Assembly (NCBI GenBank): GCA_021613375.1
Contig: CM038711.1
Span: 20,917,694-20,981,693 of the forward strand
Direction of reading: 5' to 3'
Source of the DNA: Megaleporinus macrocephalus
Lineage: Eukaryota > Chordata > Actinopteri > Characiformes > Anostomidae
DNA length: 64,000 nucleotides
Of the stretch, positions 11,406 through 25,200 are shown piece by piece. A program made the position numbers and the translations under genes. Each line of letters begins with the position of its first letter. The stretch's first letter is position 1. Under the pieces are notes generated by a model. It was not told where the DNA came from. It searched no databases and worked only from the letters and a program-made list of their open reading frames with translations.

Positions 11406-14400
11406 GTAAGACCAGAAAAAGCGAATATACACCAGTCACAATACACCTGCGAACAGTAAAACCAATTTATACTGCATAACGAATCTAATCATGTCATTGA
11501 GACACCGAAATAAACAGTAATAATGAGAGCTAATGAGATCGACTGCGGATCTGGAAAGCAAAAGCTCCTCGCTGTTTACCGCAGACCGTGTGGTTAATTC
11601 AGATCACAGCGTAACGGTCAAAACGCGAGGGCGTCGATTTTCTTAAAATGAGCTCGATTACGTTTAATCTCCTCACGTATGTGATGCTTCATTGCTAAAC
11701 AAGTTCTGGGGGTGATGGCTGTAACAGTGCAGGTTGTGGTGAGTTAGTCCCGTCAAAGAGGATAAAACATAAATGACTGCGGTATAGCTGTCGTCCCGCA
11801 GCCGCGCTAGGCTCTTACTGCGCTACTTGGGAAGATAATATCACCCGATTAGTCAATAAGCGTAACGACAGACTCCTAGTCTGCTTCGAGAATTGCTGCC
11901 CTCCGAGGCTGCTCTTAAAGGGGACACGCACCTCCAGCCAGTCAGTCAGTGTCGTCGTTAAGAAAACAATCTTCAAACTGTGGCTATTTCTGAGTTTTTG
12001 GTCTAAAAGCTGAAGTGACCGGCGTGATAGCTGGTAATCGTCCCAAACGAGAGCTTTTACATCGCAGTCGCTCAGGAAGAAGCTCAGTTTTGTGGAGTCT
12101 GTCCTGAATCCAAAGTGCTGAGGCCGCAGTGTGTGTGTGTGTGTGTGTGTGTTAGCACCACGGACAGCGTCCCCCCACCATTCAAGCCCACTGCCTCCAT
12201 TTCAGATCGCCTCTAGTGGTGCTCGAATAAACACGGAAAAAATACACAGCCCTAAACGCAGTCGGCCGTCGGCGCACTTCAACACGCTGTGTGCTTCTGT
12301 TTTCCACCTAGCCTCCAGCTTTAGCTGCTCCAGTCCCATGCTAGATTTAAAGCAGTCTGTAAAACGGTCAGAGATTAACGTTTATGATGACTGAATTTTT
12401 ATGGTTTCTAAATAACATGTGGACAAATGTTTATGACCGCAAAACAAAGACAATGTTTCCGTTTTCTTATGATTAAACAATTAGTACACTGGGCTCTATT
12501 ACAGTAGACTCTGGATACAGTCATAACTAAATTCAACACAAACTTCATCATAATTAAAAATGTATAATACCACGAATATTACTACATGTTTAACCTCTAC
12601 TACTACTATCACTACACATACAGTCTCTACTATCACTATTACTACTATTAGTACACATACTGCTACTGCTACTACTGTTACTAAACCTACAACCACTACT
12701 TCTACATGTACTACTACCACTACTATTACTAGGAGAGGACAGGAGAGAGGGCTGTAACACTTTTTGTCCCAGTCTTGGTGGTCATCTAATTGTTATATGA
12801 GTTTAATATGTTTAACTGTTACATTTGTTTAAATTCTTTGACAAAAACGGTATCTTCAAAATACTAACTTTATAGGCGAAGGGGAAAAAACATACCCGTA
12901 ACCAAACTTTATTTCATGAAATTTTGAAAAAGGACACGGCAGCAAAAAGTTTTGAAACACACTGTTTACTTCAAATCAAGGAATTTTATATGAAAAAAGT
13001 TTATGGGGCCGTTAGAACAGTATGTAAAAGATAAATCCTTTGTGTTGAAAATATTTTTCTCATATTTTTTAATTCAAAGCAAGAATCAAACAGACAAGCA
13101 TTTTATACGTAAACTAATAGTTTTTACCAAAACCTTTTAAACAAGTATTTTTTGTTATTTTAGAGAGAAGGAAGGTCCAGACGATGTAGGATGAAGGTTG
13201 ATTCAAACCATATTAGTAAGAATGCTTAACCTCAGTTAATATAAGGGCCAAACAAGATAGAATCCAAATCTTAATTCAAAACCTAAAAATCAAATTTTAT
13301 TAAGTAAGCATGACACCGTTGTCTTTACCAGCTCATCAGAAGGTCAGTGGATGCACACAAGTAATATCACCCCATAGAGTGGGGTGTTACAACTTTACTA
13401 CTAGTACTACTATGACTATGACAACTACTACTGATATTACTGTTACAACTACTTTATGGAGTTAAATCAGTGTCACCAGAACTTGAACCTGAAATCATGT
13501 TTTTAAAAAAAAAAGATATGTGAAATTTGGTGACCTGCAAAATTTTTGGTATTTCAAATTCAGGGCTTGGAATTTCAGGTAAAAAAATAATTCAGTTACA
13601 AAAAAATCAGGTTGTGAAATTCAGGTCGGGAAAATTCAGGGAAACATCCGGGGTACTTGGGAAGAGCAAACACGTGTAGATGTAATTGAACTTCCCGAGT
13701 ACCCCGGATGTTTCCCTGAATTTTCCCGACCCGAATTTTCACGGGCCGAAATTTCACAACCTGAATTTTCATGACCTGAATTTTACAACCCGAATTTCAC
13801 AACCTGAAATTTTTGTAACTGAATTATTTTTTACCTGAAATTCCAAGACCTGAATTTGAAATACCAAAAATTTTGACACCAAATTTCACACACCTTTTTA
13901 TTATAGAAAATTGGTTTTAGGTTCAGGTTCTACTTCTATTATAATTATTACTACTACTTCTATTTGTACTACAGCTACTAGCAGGGGTATAGCAGCCTTT
14001 TTAAAAGTGAAGCGGACACGGTTGTCAGTAAGCAATTGTGTATTAATCCAACCCCACCACATGTAGCAGTAGCCAAACAAGCCTTCCTGTAAATCCAAAA
14101 AAGTGTAGTTCACCAGCTCACAAACCCTTTGGTAACAATCCAATAGTAACCTTTCAAAATGTTTTCTATGATGCTAGCTAGCTGCTCCAAGAACACAAAC
14201 CTACACATATTTCTTAACATTGTTTAACCAGGGTAGGCACACTAAGGTTAAAAATCTTTTGCAAGTAAACCCTGAACCACTTTCCCTATTGTCTTACACT
14301 TGGCCAATTACAATGACTTCTATTACCACCACTGCTACTGCTATTAATACTACCCGTAATAATAATGATGCATTATGTTGAATATAGCAGTGCATTGACG

Positions 14401-17400
14401 CCACCTTAGTAAGCAGTATATTAACATTAGTCAATCACTAAGCCAGTGTGTGTCTTCTTACTTGTTTAGTCACATGCCTATTGTTCTGTCTGCTTGGCTA
14501 CGGTCACTTATAAACAGAGTGGTTCCAATTTAGTACATAAAGAGAACAATACTGGGTTAGAGTAACTTAGTAATCATTGATTGTGGCAGACTAAATTCAC
14601 TCCTCAGTACTCTTAACAAAAATAGAATAGAATAGAATGGAAAGGGGTTGAATATTCCTCTAAATGGGTACATTGATTTGTGTAGTAAGTGCTTTTCTGC
14701 TGGCTTGTATCTCAGCCTATTCTTCTTTCTGTATGAAACTGCCAAGAGGACTTGATAGGGTCACTGCAGTTGACAGCTCATTTCTCTGTAGAGTCTGTGA
14801 GCATTTTGAGAGTGTTTGTGTGTGCGTGTGTTGGTTTCTGGGTGGAGGTTGGAGAATGGTGCAAACTAGATGTCACTGACAGCTACATTATGTCGTTCTT
14901 AACTGCCAGTCAGTCAACCACAGGTGAAGCTATTATACTGGCAGCTTATGTGCTCTGCACAACTCATCAGTCATGCCTCTTGCACCCTGAGCAGGAGCAC
15001 AGATTTCACTAAAACGTAGACTAGAGTGCACACTTCTCACCAAAAGTAACGTGCTTGTAACTCTGGAGCTCAAGAGTTTTGAGTATATATCAGGTTTAAT
15101 AACGGCTTGATGGCTTGCTCTGTCTTCAGCTATACGTATGAGCAGTACAAGGAGACAGCGGACTGGCTGCTGGATCACACGCATGTCCGGCCCAAAGTGG
15201 CAATTATCTGCGGCACAGGCCTCGGAGGACTGGCCGATTTGCTCGACAACAAGACTGTGTTTCCCTACGAGGACATTCCTCTTTTCCCTCACAGTACAGG
15301 TAGGTGGAAGTGGGCTGTCAGTTTGTGATCTGAGGCTGATGACTATAGTCACAATGCTCAAGATTTAGTTTGCAACAGCGTTATCTGATTTTCTCAAGCT
15401 TGGGATTTCCTGTTGTATTGTTTCTTCTTCTGAAACAACTTTCTGATGAGAGGAGTAGGTGTTGTTTGAAGAAGTGTAATTTTACATGGTGGTGTGTCAT
15501 TGTGATTGTGATTTATAAACATTTGAACAAACATCAACTGTAAATCTCTGTCTGCCTTCTCCAAACTCAGAATGAGGCTAATCACAGCACTCATATTTAC
15601 AGTAGCCCTAAAATGATGAATTTGAAAATAACGCTTAATCAGAATTTACTTATTAAACATAGTATTTCAAAAACATTATTTTTATTGTATGAATCTGTAG
15701 TTTCCAGTTTTCATCACTGGGGTCCAGTGAGAGCAATAGTGACTGCATGTTTCCCCTGTAGCCCTCTCAATCACATACCCATTTGTATGTCTTGTTTTGA
15801 AGGGAATTGTAGTTTGTGTTGCATTTGTTGGTTAGCTGCTCTTTGAATCTCTGCCAAGCACTGCCCAGTACAGTCAGCCTAAGGTGTCCTCCTGTGCATC
15901 ATTAATATTACTAATATTGACACATCAGTGCTATGTTTTGATTACTTAAGACTCAACATCCTTCAGTGATAAACAAATTCACCATGGCAGTACACAATAT
16001 ACGCACACATGGTGCCCAAAGTGGCAATCATCTGTGGCACAGGTCTCAGAGGACTGGCCCATTTGCTGGACAACAAGACAGCCCACTTTTTCCTCACAGT
16101 ACCCAGAGGTGGCTATAGCTAGTAAAACATTCATTTTTATTAAAAGAGTCACTTGTGCAACACCATTTAAATGCTGCGTTTGAACAAAAGGGCAACAACT
16201 GCAGTCTAAGATGTGAGCAACTGGGATTCAGACTGGAACTACAAATGGTTTAAACTTGAAAAAACTTTAAGACATTTTTAATAGCATTAAAAAAGAAAGC
16301 TCTTTAAAAAATATTGCGTTAACATTGACACCACCAACAGAGAACATGTTGTAAATTTGCTTGCTTACCTATCACAGTAAAAGGTGTTTCATTGGTTCAA
16401 CAAAAGAACTGTCAGTTAAAGTGTTTTTTGGGTTTAGGCAGCTAGTTCAACTTCTTGTTATCACATAAAGTTTTTTTTGTTGAACTAATGAAGCACTTGT
16501 TATAGTGCTGCTGCAGCTTCTTGTGGGCTTAGATAATACATGCACAAGTAAAGTCTCCCTTAACATTTAAAGCAATGACATTAACTTTAAACATGGATCT
16601 TTACATGAAATGTTTTCTAGAACATTTAAAATAGCTACTGTTGCAGGAAAATATAGAATTTTATAGAATTTTTATATCTTAATTTTTGGTAGAATGTTGA
16701 CATTATGTTCAGTAATGTATACAGGTCTCTAATAAGTATATTTGTATGGTGTCCCAGCTGCATTTGAACAGTCAAGAGTGAAAGGAATGACAGTCAAATG
16801 TTGCCCTCTTCACCTTACTGTATGTCTGATAACTGCTACATTTGCAAACGCTAATTAATCCGTCACTCTGTCTACAGTGGAAGGGCATGCGGGTCAACTG
16901 GTCTTCGGGGAGCTGAAAGGGAAGCCGTGTGTGTGCATGCAAGGCCGCTTTCACTTCTACGAGGGCTACAACACTGCTACAGTGAGTATCCTCCTCATTT
17001 ACCATATCAATGCCCCGTCATCCCATCTGTCCAGTAGGGATTGCAAAGGACGTGTGGAACAAAAGACTTCTGGAGAGTTCACTTTTAATGCCAAGAAGTG
17101 ATAGCGAACCTACAAGAGCAAGAGTTATTCAAATAGAGCAGCTAAGAAGATTATTTAATCACTTTACTGTCTTTCACACGACGGTTCCCATGAGACACAT
17201 GGGTGGAAGGAATGGAAGAACAAATTAAAAGCATTTTATGTGGGCTGTCATGAGAGCTGTTGTCTACCTGGAATTTATGACACATGTATTGTTATACACG
17301 CCTGAACAAGGGAATTTTTTCACATCTGAAAATGAAAGTAGCAGAAGATACGTGTGCAGGAATAGAAGCTTCTGGAGCCACTTACACATTTGTTAACAGA

Positions 17401-20400
17401 GTTAACAGAACCTTTGAACACACATCTCTCACTACATTTTTTTTCTCTCAACAATCAGCAAATAATCATTAAGTGTGCATTAGAATGTGCAAAAGTGTGT
17501 CCTCTGTAGAGAATGTGTAACATATTCCCACTTACAAAGTTAACAGAACTTGTCATTTAACCTGGGGCTTCTTCACCTTTGATTTCTGTAAAACTGGAAG
17601 AAACATGTAGTTCCATTTGCAGCTTTTCTCAGTTTATCACCTCATCAGTTATATATTTGATGCCAAAATGAAAAAAAAACTAAATCAATAAAGAAAGAAA
17701 GAAACACAAGCATAAATGAATACATGTGTTCATGTTTGTTTAAAAGCTGATGCTGTGGTGAAACGGTAATGGTGTAGCATTAGTCAGCTGTTTTTTTATT
17801 ATGAATAGAAACCTATGCACAGGAATTTCTAATAAATTAATTACAACTACATACAAGAGTTCTACATATAAAAGACATGAATATCACATGAGTGACACGG
17901 AAAGCTGCTTTAATTTAGACAGCTGGTAAAAGCATTTTAAACGGCCCTTTTGGGAATTAGTCTAGCATAGTTATACTCTATGCAGATTCAGTTATTTATG
18001 CATGTAATTAATTAATACTATGCTACATAAGAGCAGTTCATTTGTTAATCTGTGTATTTATTTAATTTAGTTCATTTATTTAATGTATTTATGAATTGAA
18101 TCTATGTATTTTTATTTTATTATAGCCTTATTGTTGAATGCACTGTAAAAGTTTTTGATTAAATGTGAGTAGGCATATTTGCTTGCTCAGAACAGTAGCT
18201 TGTACCATTTTCTAACAGTGTAGAGTTCATTTCTGACATGACTGAATAAACTTAACCTGTTACCCTGTTAAACCTGAACAGCCAACATCCAAAAATCTGC
18301 TTAGATTAATGTATTAAAGTACCTACATAACCATGTACGTAAATATAACAAACAAGTAAAAGTTAGATAGTATGTAGTAAATAGTAATTATGTAGGTTGT
18401 TCAAATTTAAAGAGCAACATTTGAGTTATTTTTCTGATTGCCAGCTCCTCTTGCTTTATGCATTTCTGAGCTCAGCAACGTAACAAAGCATAGTTGAATT
18501 AAACACAGAGCACTAATGAATGAAGACCCTTTACTTAATTTACTAATGTGAAAAACTGAAGTCGAATTGAACTGAACTACTCTTTTTCCATGTTTTTACT
18601 CTCCTCTAATTAATTCAGCTCACTGTTCTTCTATTTATTATTCTAATCACAGCCTTTCAGCTAGAACTATTAAACACTGCAGGATCCTATGTGGGAACTG
18701 TGCTTTTGGAAATGATCACGTGTACAATAAACTACTTTTTTTTTACCACATAGGAAAGAAATGGCGTAACACTTGGCACCTAGCAACAACCTGGAATAAC
18801 AAAGCAATGGCTAGCAACACCTTAACTCCCTCGAGACCATAGCAGCTGCCTAACAACACTTTTTCAACCACCTGGGATAACATAGCTATGGTCTAACTAA
18901 CTAAAAATTAAGATTTAAAAGGCAGAAACTGGTCAGATATCACAAAATATGGATTCTTATTATAGACAAATGTATTTCCAGTTCAATAAATTTGTAAGAT
19001 AACAGAACATGAGAGCAATCTGACCATGAATAGTAAATAAGGAGAACAACTGGGTGAATTTTAAAGATGGTAAACAAGAATTATAGTAAGTTTGCTGCTC
19101 TGAACCCAGGAACAGTGCTGAGCATGAACACTTATTGTCACAGTCAGACCAAAATATTAATTACATACATTATTTGTATGTATGTATTTATTTATTTACA
19201 AAACAACCTCTGCTCTTTCACTTTGTCATGACAATTGGGTCAATAGAAATGGTCCAAAACCCCCTATTATTACTAAACATTTGATGAAAAATAACAAAAT
19301 AATACATTTCAGCTCCTAAACTGCCTAACCTACCAATTACAGGAGAGGCCAGTTTAAGACATCTATGCAGTGCAGGATTCGTAAAATGTTATCAGCTGCA
19401 TGATCAAATGTCATATACCTGTGAATGACCTTTTATACTAGCTCAAAGCTTGTTGCTTCATCTCATCTAAGTTTGAATTATTCTGTTTATGACTGCAGCA
19501 CAAAATGAAGCAGTTGCAGCAGAGGCATGTTTTAGGCCAGACAACGACTTGTGCAGTTTCTAATATGCAGTTGTCTAAATGACAAACTGCATTTATCAAA
19601 ATTATACATAAGAAGCCTTCAGTGATGCCCTGATTGATTATCCAAAACACTTTACAAAAACATCCTGGACCTTGATGAATGCTGATTTAAGAGCATTCAT
19701 GCAGAAGACAGTGATCTGTTAACTGATAAAATGTGAACAAAATTGTTCTACAGACGGAGATGAGGCCTGCATACCTTTCAGTTTTTGACATTACTCACAA
19801 ATATGGTTCCACTGACTTTCATTAAAAGTAAAATATGTTTTTTCTCAAAACAAATGTCCTTCAGAACCTAGGCTTAAAACAAGATTGTCTTCTTAGGTTA
19901 ATATCCAGCCCACAGGAACCTAGACAGTGCACACTAATAATTCATCAGTTTACACTTTCTTCTGACAATCATAAACCTTAAGACTGACACAAAGGTTATT
20001 CAGTATTTAACCATTGACCCTTAAGGTTTTCACTGCAGGAGTGTCAGGAAGAGGATTGTAACCTAGAGAAAGTAGGTGGTTAACCTTTGACTATGGACAC
20101 CTCAATCCAGTAATGCCACTCCTGAGGTCTTAAGACGAGATGACCTTTTCTCACTCTTGAACTATGATCTGTAGTTAAACTTACTGTGTGGCAAAAAACA
20201 TGTTTCACACATTTTCCATCATGTGATGTGAGAAAATAGGTTGGATTCAGAGTTGCTGTGCTAGTTCATGACCTTAATGCTGATAATGTCCATTTAGGAC
20301 ATCAGTGCTTATCAGTTGATGCCATGGAAAGATCTGCAAGATAACGAGTGTTCTGTCTCTCCTCAGCTTAACAGCATGGAAAAGCATTTTGATAATGTTG

Positions 20401-22164
20401 AGCCTTCCTCAGGTAGCACAGTTATCAGATCAAAGACTTATAATGTAACATCCCTACATACGGAACTTAACATCATCGCTGGAACAATATGATTAAAGGA
20501 AAATTCCACTGATATTTCTTAAATGGCTGGGATGTAAAGAAAGCCATTCAGAATGGTTTGGTTTAAAAATATTCATTGTAGAAACTTACCTAGTCAGAAT
20601 TGTTCACAGTGGTGGTGATAGGAACCAGAGGTCAGAGGTATTTTATGCCTCAGAAATTTCCTTTACAGAAACACCAGTGTGTTGCCTGAGACTACTTTAT
20701 GAGGAGGCCTAAAACATATTTTTAAAATGTATTTATGACAGGTACATGCAGGGCATAGTAAGGCAAAACAGACCTCATAGAAAGACCTCAAGATATACCA
20801 CTCTTTGACCATGATCAGCATGACTTATAATAACATACGTACTGGTAGGTTCACTGGTTACTTTGGACAATAAATAAAATGGCTTTATTTGCATTGTAGA
20901 CATCACATAGTTCCTATTTCTACATTGCACCATTTCACATCAGACCACTTTAAATGCCTTTCTTTACATCCCGACGACGAATTATGCAGAAATTTAGAAC
21001 ATTTGATGGAAGTCTCCTTTACCACAAATATAGTAAAATATTTATAAATGCATGCACATTTTCATAGTTTTGTCCATTGTTGTATCGTTTTATTTTTAAT
21101 TATTACATCATAAATTATCATTTTGGAATGAGTGACACCAACAACAACAAAAAATACACAATAAATGTACACATGTGAGCCTAGAAGGAGATGTGGAAAA
21201 CGTAGTGCTTTAAACAAACACTCTTCAATTGAACACAGCAGCAGTGGAAAATTCACCATCAAGCGCTTGCTGAAACGACAGGGAGGCATGCAGCGCACTT
21301 TAAACAACACAACTCTGCTTGACAGTAGGCACCAACACTGCACTTCCCCCCAGCGCAGCACAGAATAGTACATGCAGCACATGTACAGATCCTTCAGCTA
21401 ATAATAACAACTTACAATTTACAATTTCTCTTACGGCCAGTTCAGCTCTTTCCCTGAGCTTCATGTCATGTGACTTTTACACTTTTTGATCCAGTCTTAC
21501 TCCCTCTTTTTCTCTCTTTGTCTCACAGGTAACATATCCAGTCCGTGTGTTCTTGCTTCTTGGAGTGGAGACCCTGATCGTTACGAATGCTGCTGGGGGG
21601 ATAAACCCCGACTTTAATGTTGGAGACATTATGTTGATCAAGGACCACATTAACTTTCCCGGGTTTGCAGGCCAGAATCCTCTGTGTGGCCAAAATGATG
21701 AGAGGTGAGATTCTGAGTAATTGAAGAAGCATGATGCAAGCATAATACATCCATACTGCATTGCTTTTGAATTTAATAACTTGATTCCTAACAGACAACT
21801 TAATTTAACTCACTATTTAGCACATCCTAAAACAAACAGGAAAATTAACATATCGCTGCTAAGCCACTGGAACCAGACTTTTTGTCATTTTGGGCCATTG
21901 TTGTCTTTTTGTGATGAAATTTGCACAAAATGTAACGACCAGCAGGTACTTTAAATCAGGTCAAATACTGAAAAATCAAAATAAAAAGTTTTGGAGTTTC
22001 TTGCTGTATTAAATATTTTTGCCATTTTATGTACTGTGCTAAAGCTGGAGACACTTAATTTAATTAATTTAATTAATTTACAAGCAAACTGGTAATTTAT
22101 TTAGTAATTTATTTCTCAGCATCTGGAAAACAGCAGATAATATATTTAAGAATAAAATACACAA

Positions 22165-22219
<55 letters not shown>

Positions 22220-25200
22220 TTGCAGGGGTTTCACAAAAAAACTAAAGAAAGCTTGAATGCATAATAAAGCCTTTAAAACCTTAAAGTGGACCAAATCATG
22301 TGGGTAGCTGTAGAAATGTTGCATCGTGTTCTAAGAACCAAAATAAATAATTTAGAGTGTTCTTAATGTTCGAGTCTTGGTTCCTCTGTTGTGCTGTGAA
22401 TAGCCGCCTCTGCTGTGTGCAGCTTGGACTGTGGACTGTTAAGATCTAATAAAGGATCATGCATAACTAAGCTGTATGCTGTTTGTGTGCAGGTTTGGTG
22501 TGCGTTTTCCCTGCATGTCAGATGCATATGATAAAGCTTTGGCCCAGCTAATCAGGCAGACAGCCCAGGAGCAAGGCTGTGCCTCCTTTTTCCGTGAGGG
22601 AGTTTACTGCATGCTGGCTGGACCCACCTTTGAGACCATAGCAGAGTGTAAGATGCTTAAGCTGCTAGGGGCTGACGCCGTGGGTGAGTAGTAGACCTAC
22701 AAATTCACCATGTGAATGTTATACAGTAAAAATACTGGTTTTCTATGTCTTTTGTCATTTGAAGCATTTCTTAAGCAGATATTAATTTATAGATGGACTA
22801 TAAAATAATCCACTTTTATGGCTTGAAGGACACAAAGTCTTTTTCCTAACTTCAGAATTAAATGCATAAACTAAACAACTCACTCTTACTAGTCCCATTA
22901 CTGGTGATGTCACACTTAGTTAAATTAATAAATGGATATTTTTAAGCACAGTCTTGCAAATGTATTATGCATTTACAGTGTTACCCATGTAGGTATAAGT
23001 GCAAGTGCTAGGATTGTTTTCACTGAATCTGTAATATAAAAAACAGAACATTTTAAAATGTTTCATTCTGAAAAGAAAATTGTGGCAAACTAAATGAAGA
23101 TAGAATACTGAAGACTCTGCCCTATTTATAGGCCATGTTTTAAATGTAAGCATTTGTGTTATGTCAGGGTGACAAGGCCTTTCTACAAAATTCTAGCCTA
23201 TTGAAGCTTTTTTTTAGCTTTAGTGTTTTGATCTAATCTTCAGAGCATTTCTCCTCTGTTCGAGTGCAACTACACACTGAAATTCTGTAAATTTCTCAGA
23301 TTTTTCTGTTGACTTATATTGTTATGCTGAAAAATATTATTTGTATTATATTAAAAGAATATACACGAGAATTTCTAAATTAAAGCATTTTTACTAGTAG
23401 CCTCAGATTTTTGGCTCCTACGGTAAATATGGAATTACATATGCCCTAATATTTAATTAATATGATAAAATATGATGCGCTTTATCATATCAAAATAATT
23501 CCTAGAAATCAGTTTCATAAAAACATGTTTTGAAGTAGCTGAACAAAAAAATCTATCTAGTGGTAATGCTGCTTTTAACACACTAAGTGTGCAAAATACA
23601 TCCTGGTATGGGGGTCCCATGCTGGCTTGCTACTGATGCTAACTTTAGAGACAATATATATGGTTTAACAGTTCTTTGTTTAGAAATTTCAATTTGAGAA
23701 GTAATTGTATCTTTACCTCTATTTATCTTTTTTGGCAATTGAGAATGTTTACAAATAAACATATTTTAAAAGGCATCCTGGGCATAGTTACAGTTGCTAG
23801 GACCAACTGGGTGAACCAGTTTGCTACAGTGCCACCCTGAGGTGAACCAGAGCTGAATTCTAGTTCTAGTTAGTTCTTAGCTCTAATTAGTTATAAATAC
23901 CAAGCACTTGCTTATTGCCCTGAATTTGTATTTTAGCATATGGTCAGCATATAAACCTATGGAACCTATCTAATAGGTTTATTTTTTGTCATTTTTAGAC
24001 AAAAGGTTAATGTGTTTTATACCTTGAGCTAAGATACTGTTATTAAATTTATTTTCCATCTATATCAACCGGTTTGTTGGAGAAGGAGATGGAGAATTCT
24101 GGTTAATCAAAAGAATCCAACTCAACATCTGAAATTTAGCTAAATTTTCTCAACTAACAGTAGCAAATAGTCACATCTGCTGTGTTCTATCTTATATGTG
24201 CTGAAGGCAGAGGATAGCAGAACAGGCTTGTAACAGATGGAGTAGAGTTGAATCTTACACAGTGTGGCTTAATAAAAAGAACCTGAAATGCATATAAATG
24301 GCCGGTCATACAATATGTTAAACAGTCCCCTATTCACTACTCAATTATTCATTAATTTCCACATTCATAAAAAATATAAGACTACTGTTTTGTTCTTTAG
24401 TTTGCTTACTTTTGTCAATTTTAATAAATATGCTGATTAAATGTATTTTATTTAATTGAATCAAGTAAATTTTGTGCACTGGTTTCAGTTTATATTGGAT
24501 AGGAGCACTAAACTGAGCATTACTATAGGGAAGAAAATTCCAGAATCAAGGAAACTATTGTGTACCCTACCAGGTTTTCTAGGAAACTTTCTAAACCTAA
24601 AGAAAGAGTATGAAAATGCTATGTTAAAAAATTTATTATTTAGCATGCAACATGTACTAAATTTAGTCTATGTTTAGTGTCAGTGCCTAAAAACATACAT
24701 TTCTATTTATGGCATTTAGCAGATACTCTTACCAAGAGCGACTTACATAAGTGCTTTGTGTTCAGTCAAAATATGTATGACTAGGTAGTACAAACAGATC
24801 CAAACTACTCTTGCGCTCAAACACTGCCACAAACAAGAGATTAGTAGGGGTAAGATCAAGCTGGGACTTCTCCCTCTTCTTAGCTCTCTCAGGACACCAG
24901 TCAACCAAGTGGTAGGTGGGGAGTATCTAGCTGGCCTGGAGGAAAAAGGACCCAAAAGGTTAACTGCAGACAAGAGTGAAGAAAGCAGTGTATCTGTGAC
25001 TGTATCCAGGGAGAGAAAAAGAATAGAGTCAGGGTCGGGAAGGGTAGTTAGAATAGTTGAAGCAAGAGATAAGTGTGAAATGGAATTACGGTTAGGTTGA
25101 GCGAAAGACTAAAGAAGGCACTGACAGGAAGAGCAGTGAGGGAGAGTGTGAAAGATAGAAAGTGATGATCTCAGCAGTGTAGGGGGTTATGGTCATTTCC

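Noticed and set aside
12499..12757. Thr-rich (+) and Val-rich (-) frames
   Set aside because: Direct translation of the ACT trinucleotide repeat; no gene.
14933..15361. 142-codon minus-strand frame over pnp exon 2, with a similar frame at 7702-7929
   Set aside because: These are antisense shadows. Their mutual similarity only reflects the exon-2 duplication on the + strand.
23466..23500. Palindromic words TGATAAAATATGATGCG and TTTATCATATC
   Set aside because: Short and AT-rich, expected by chance in this composition.
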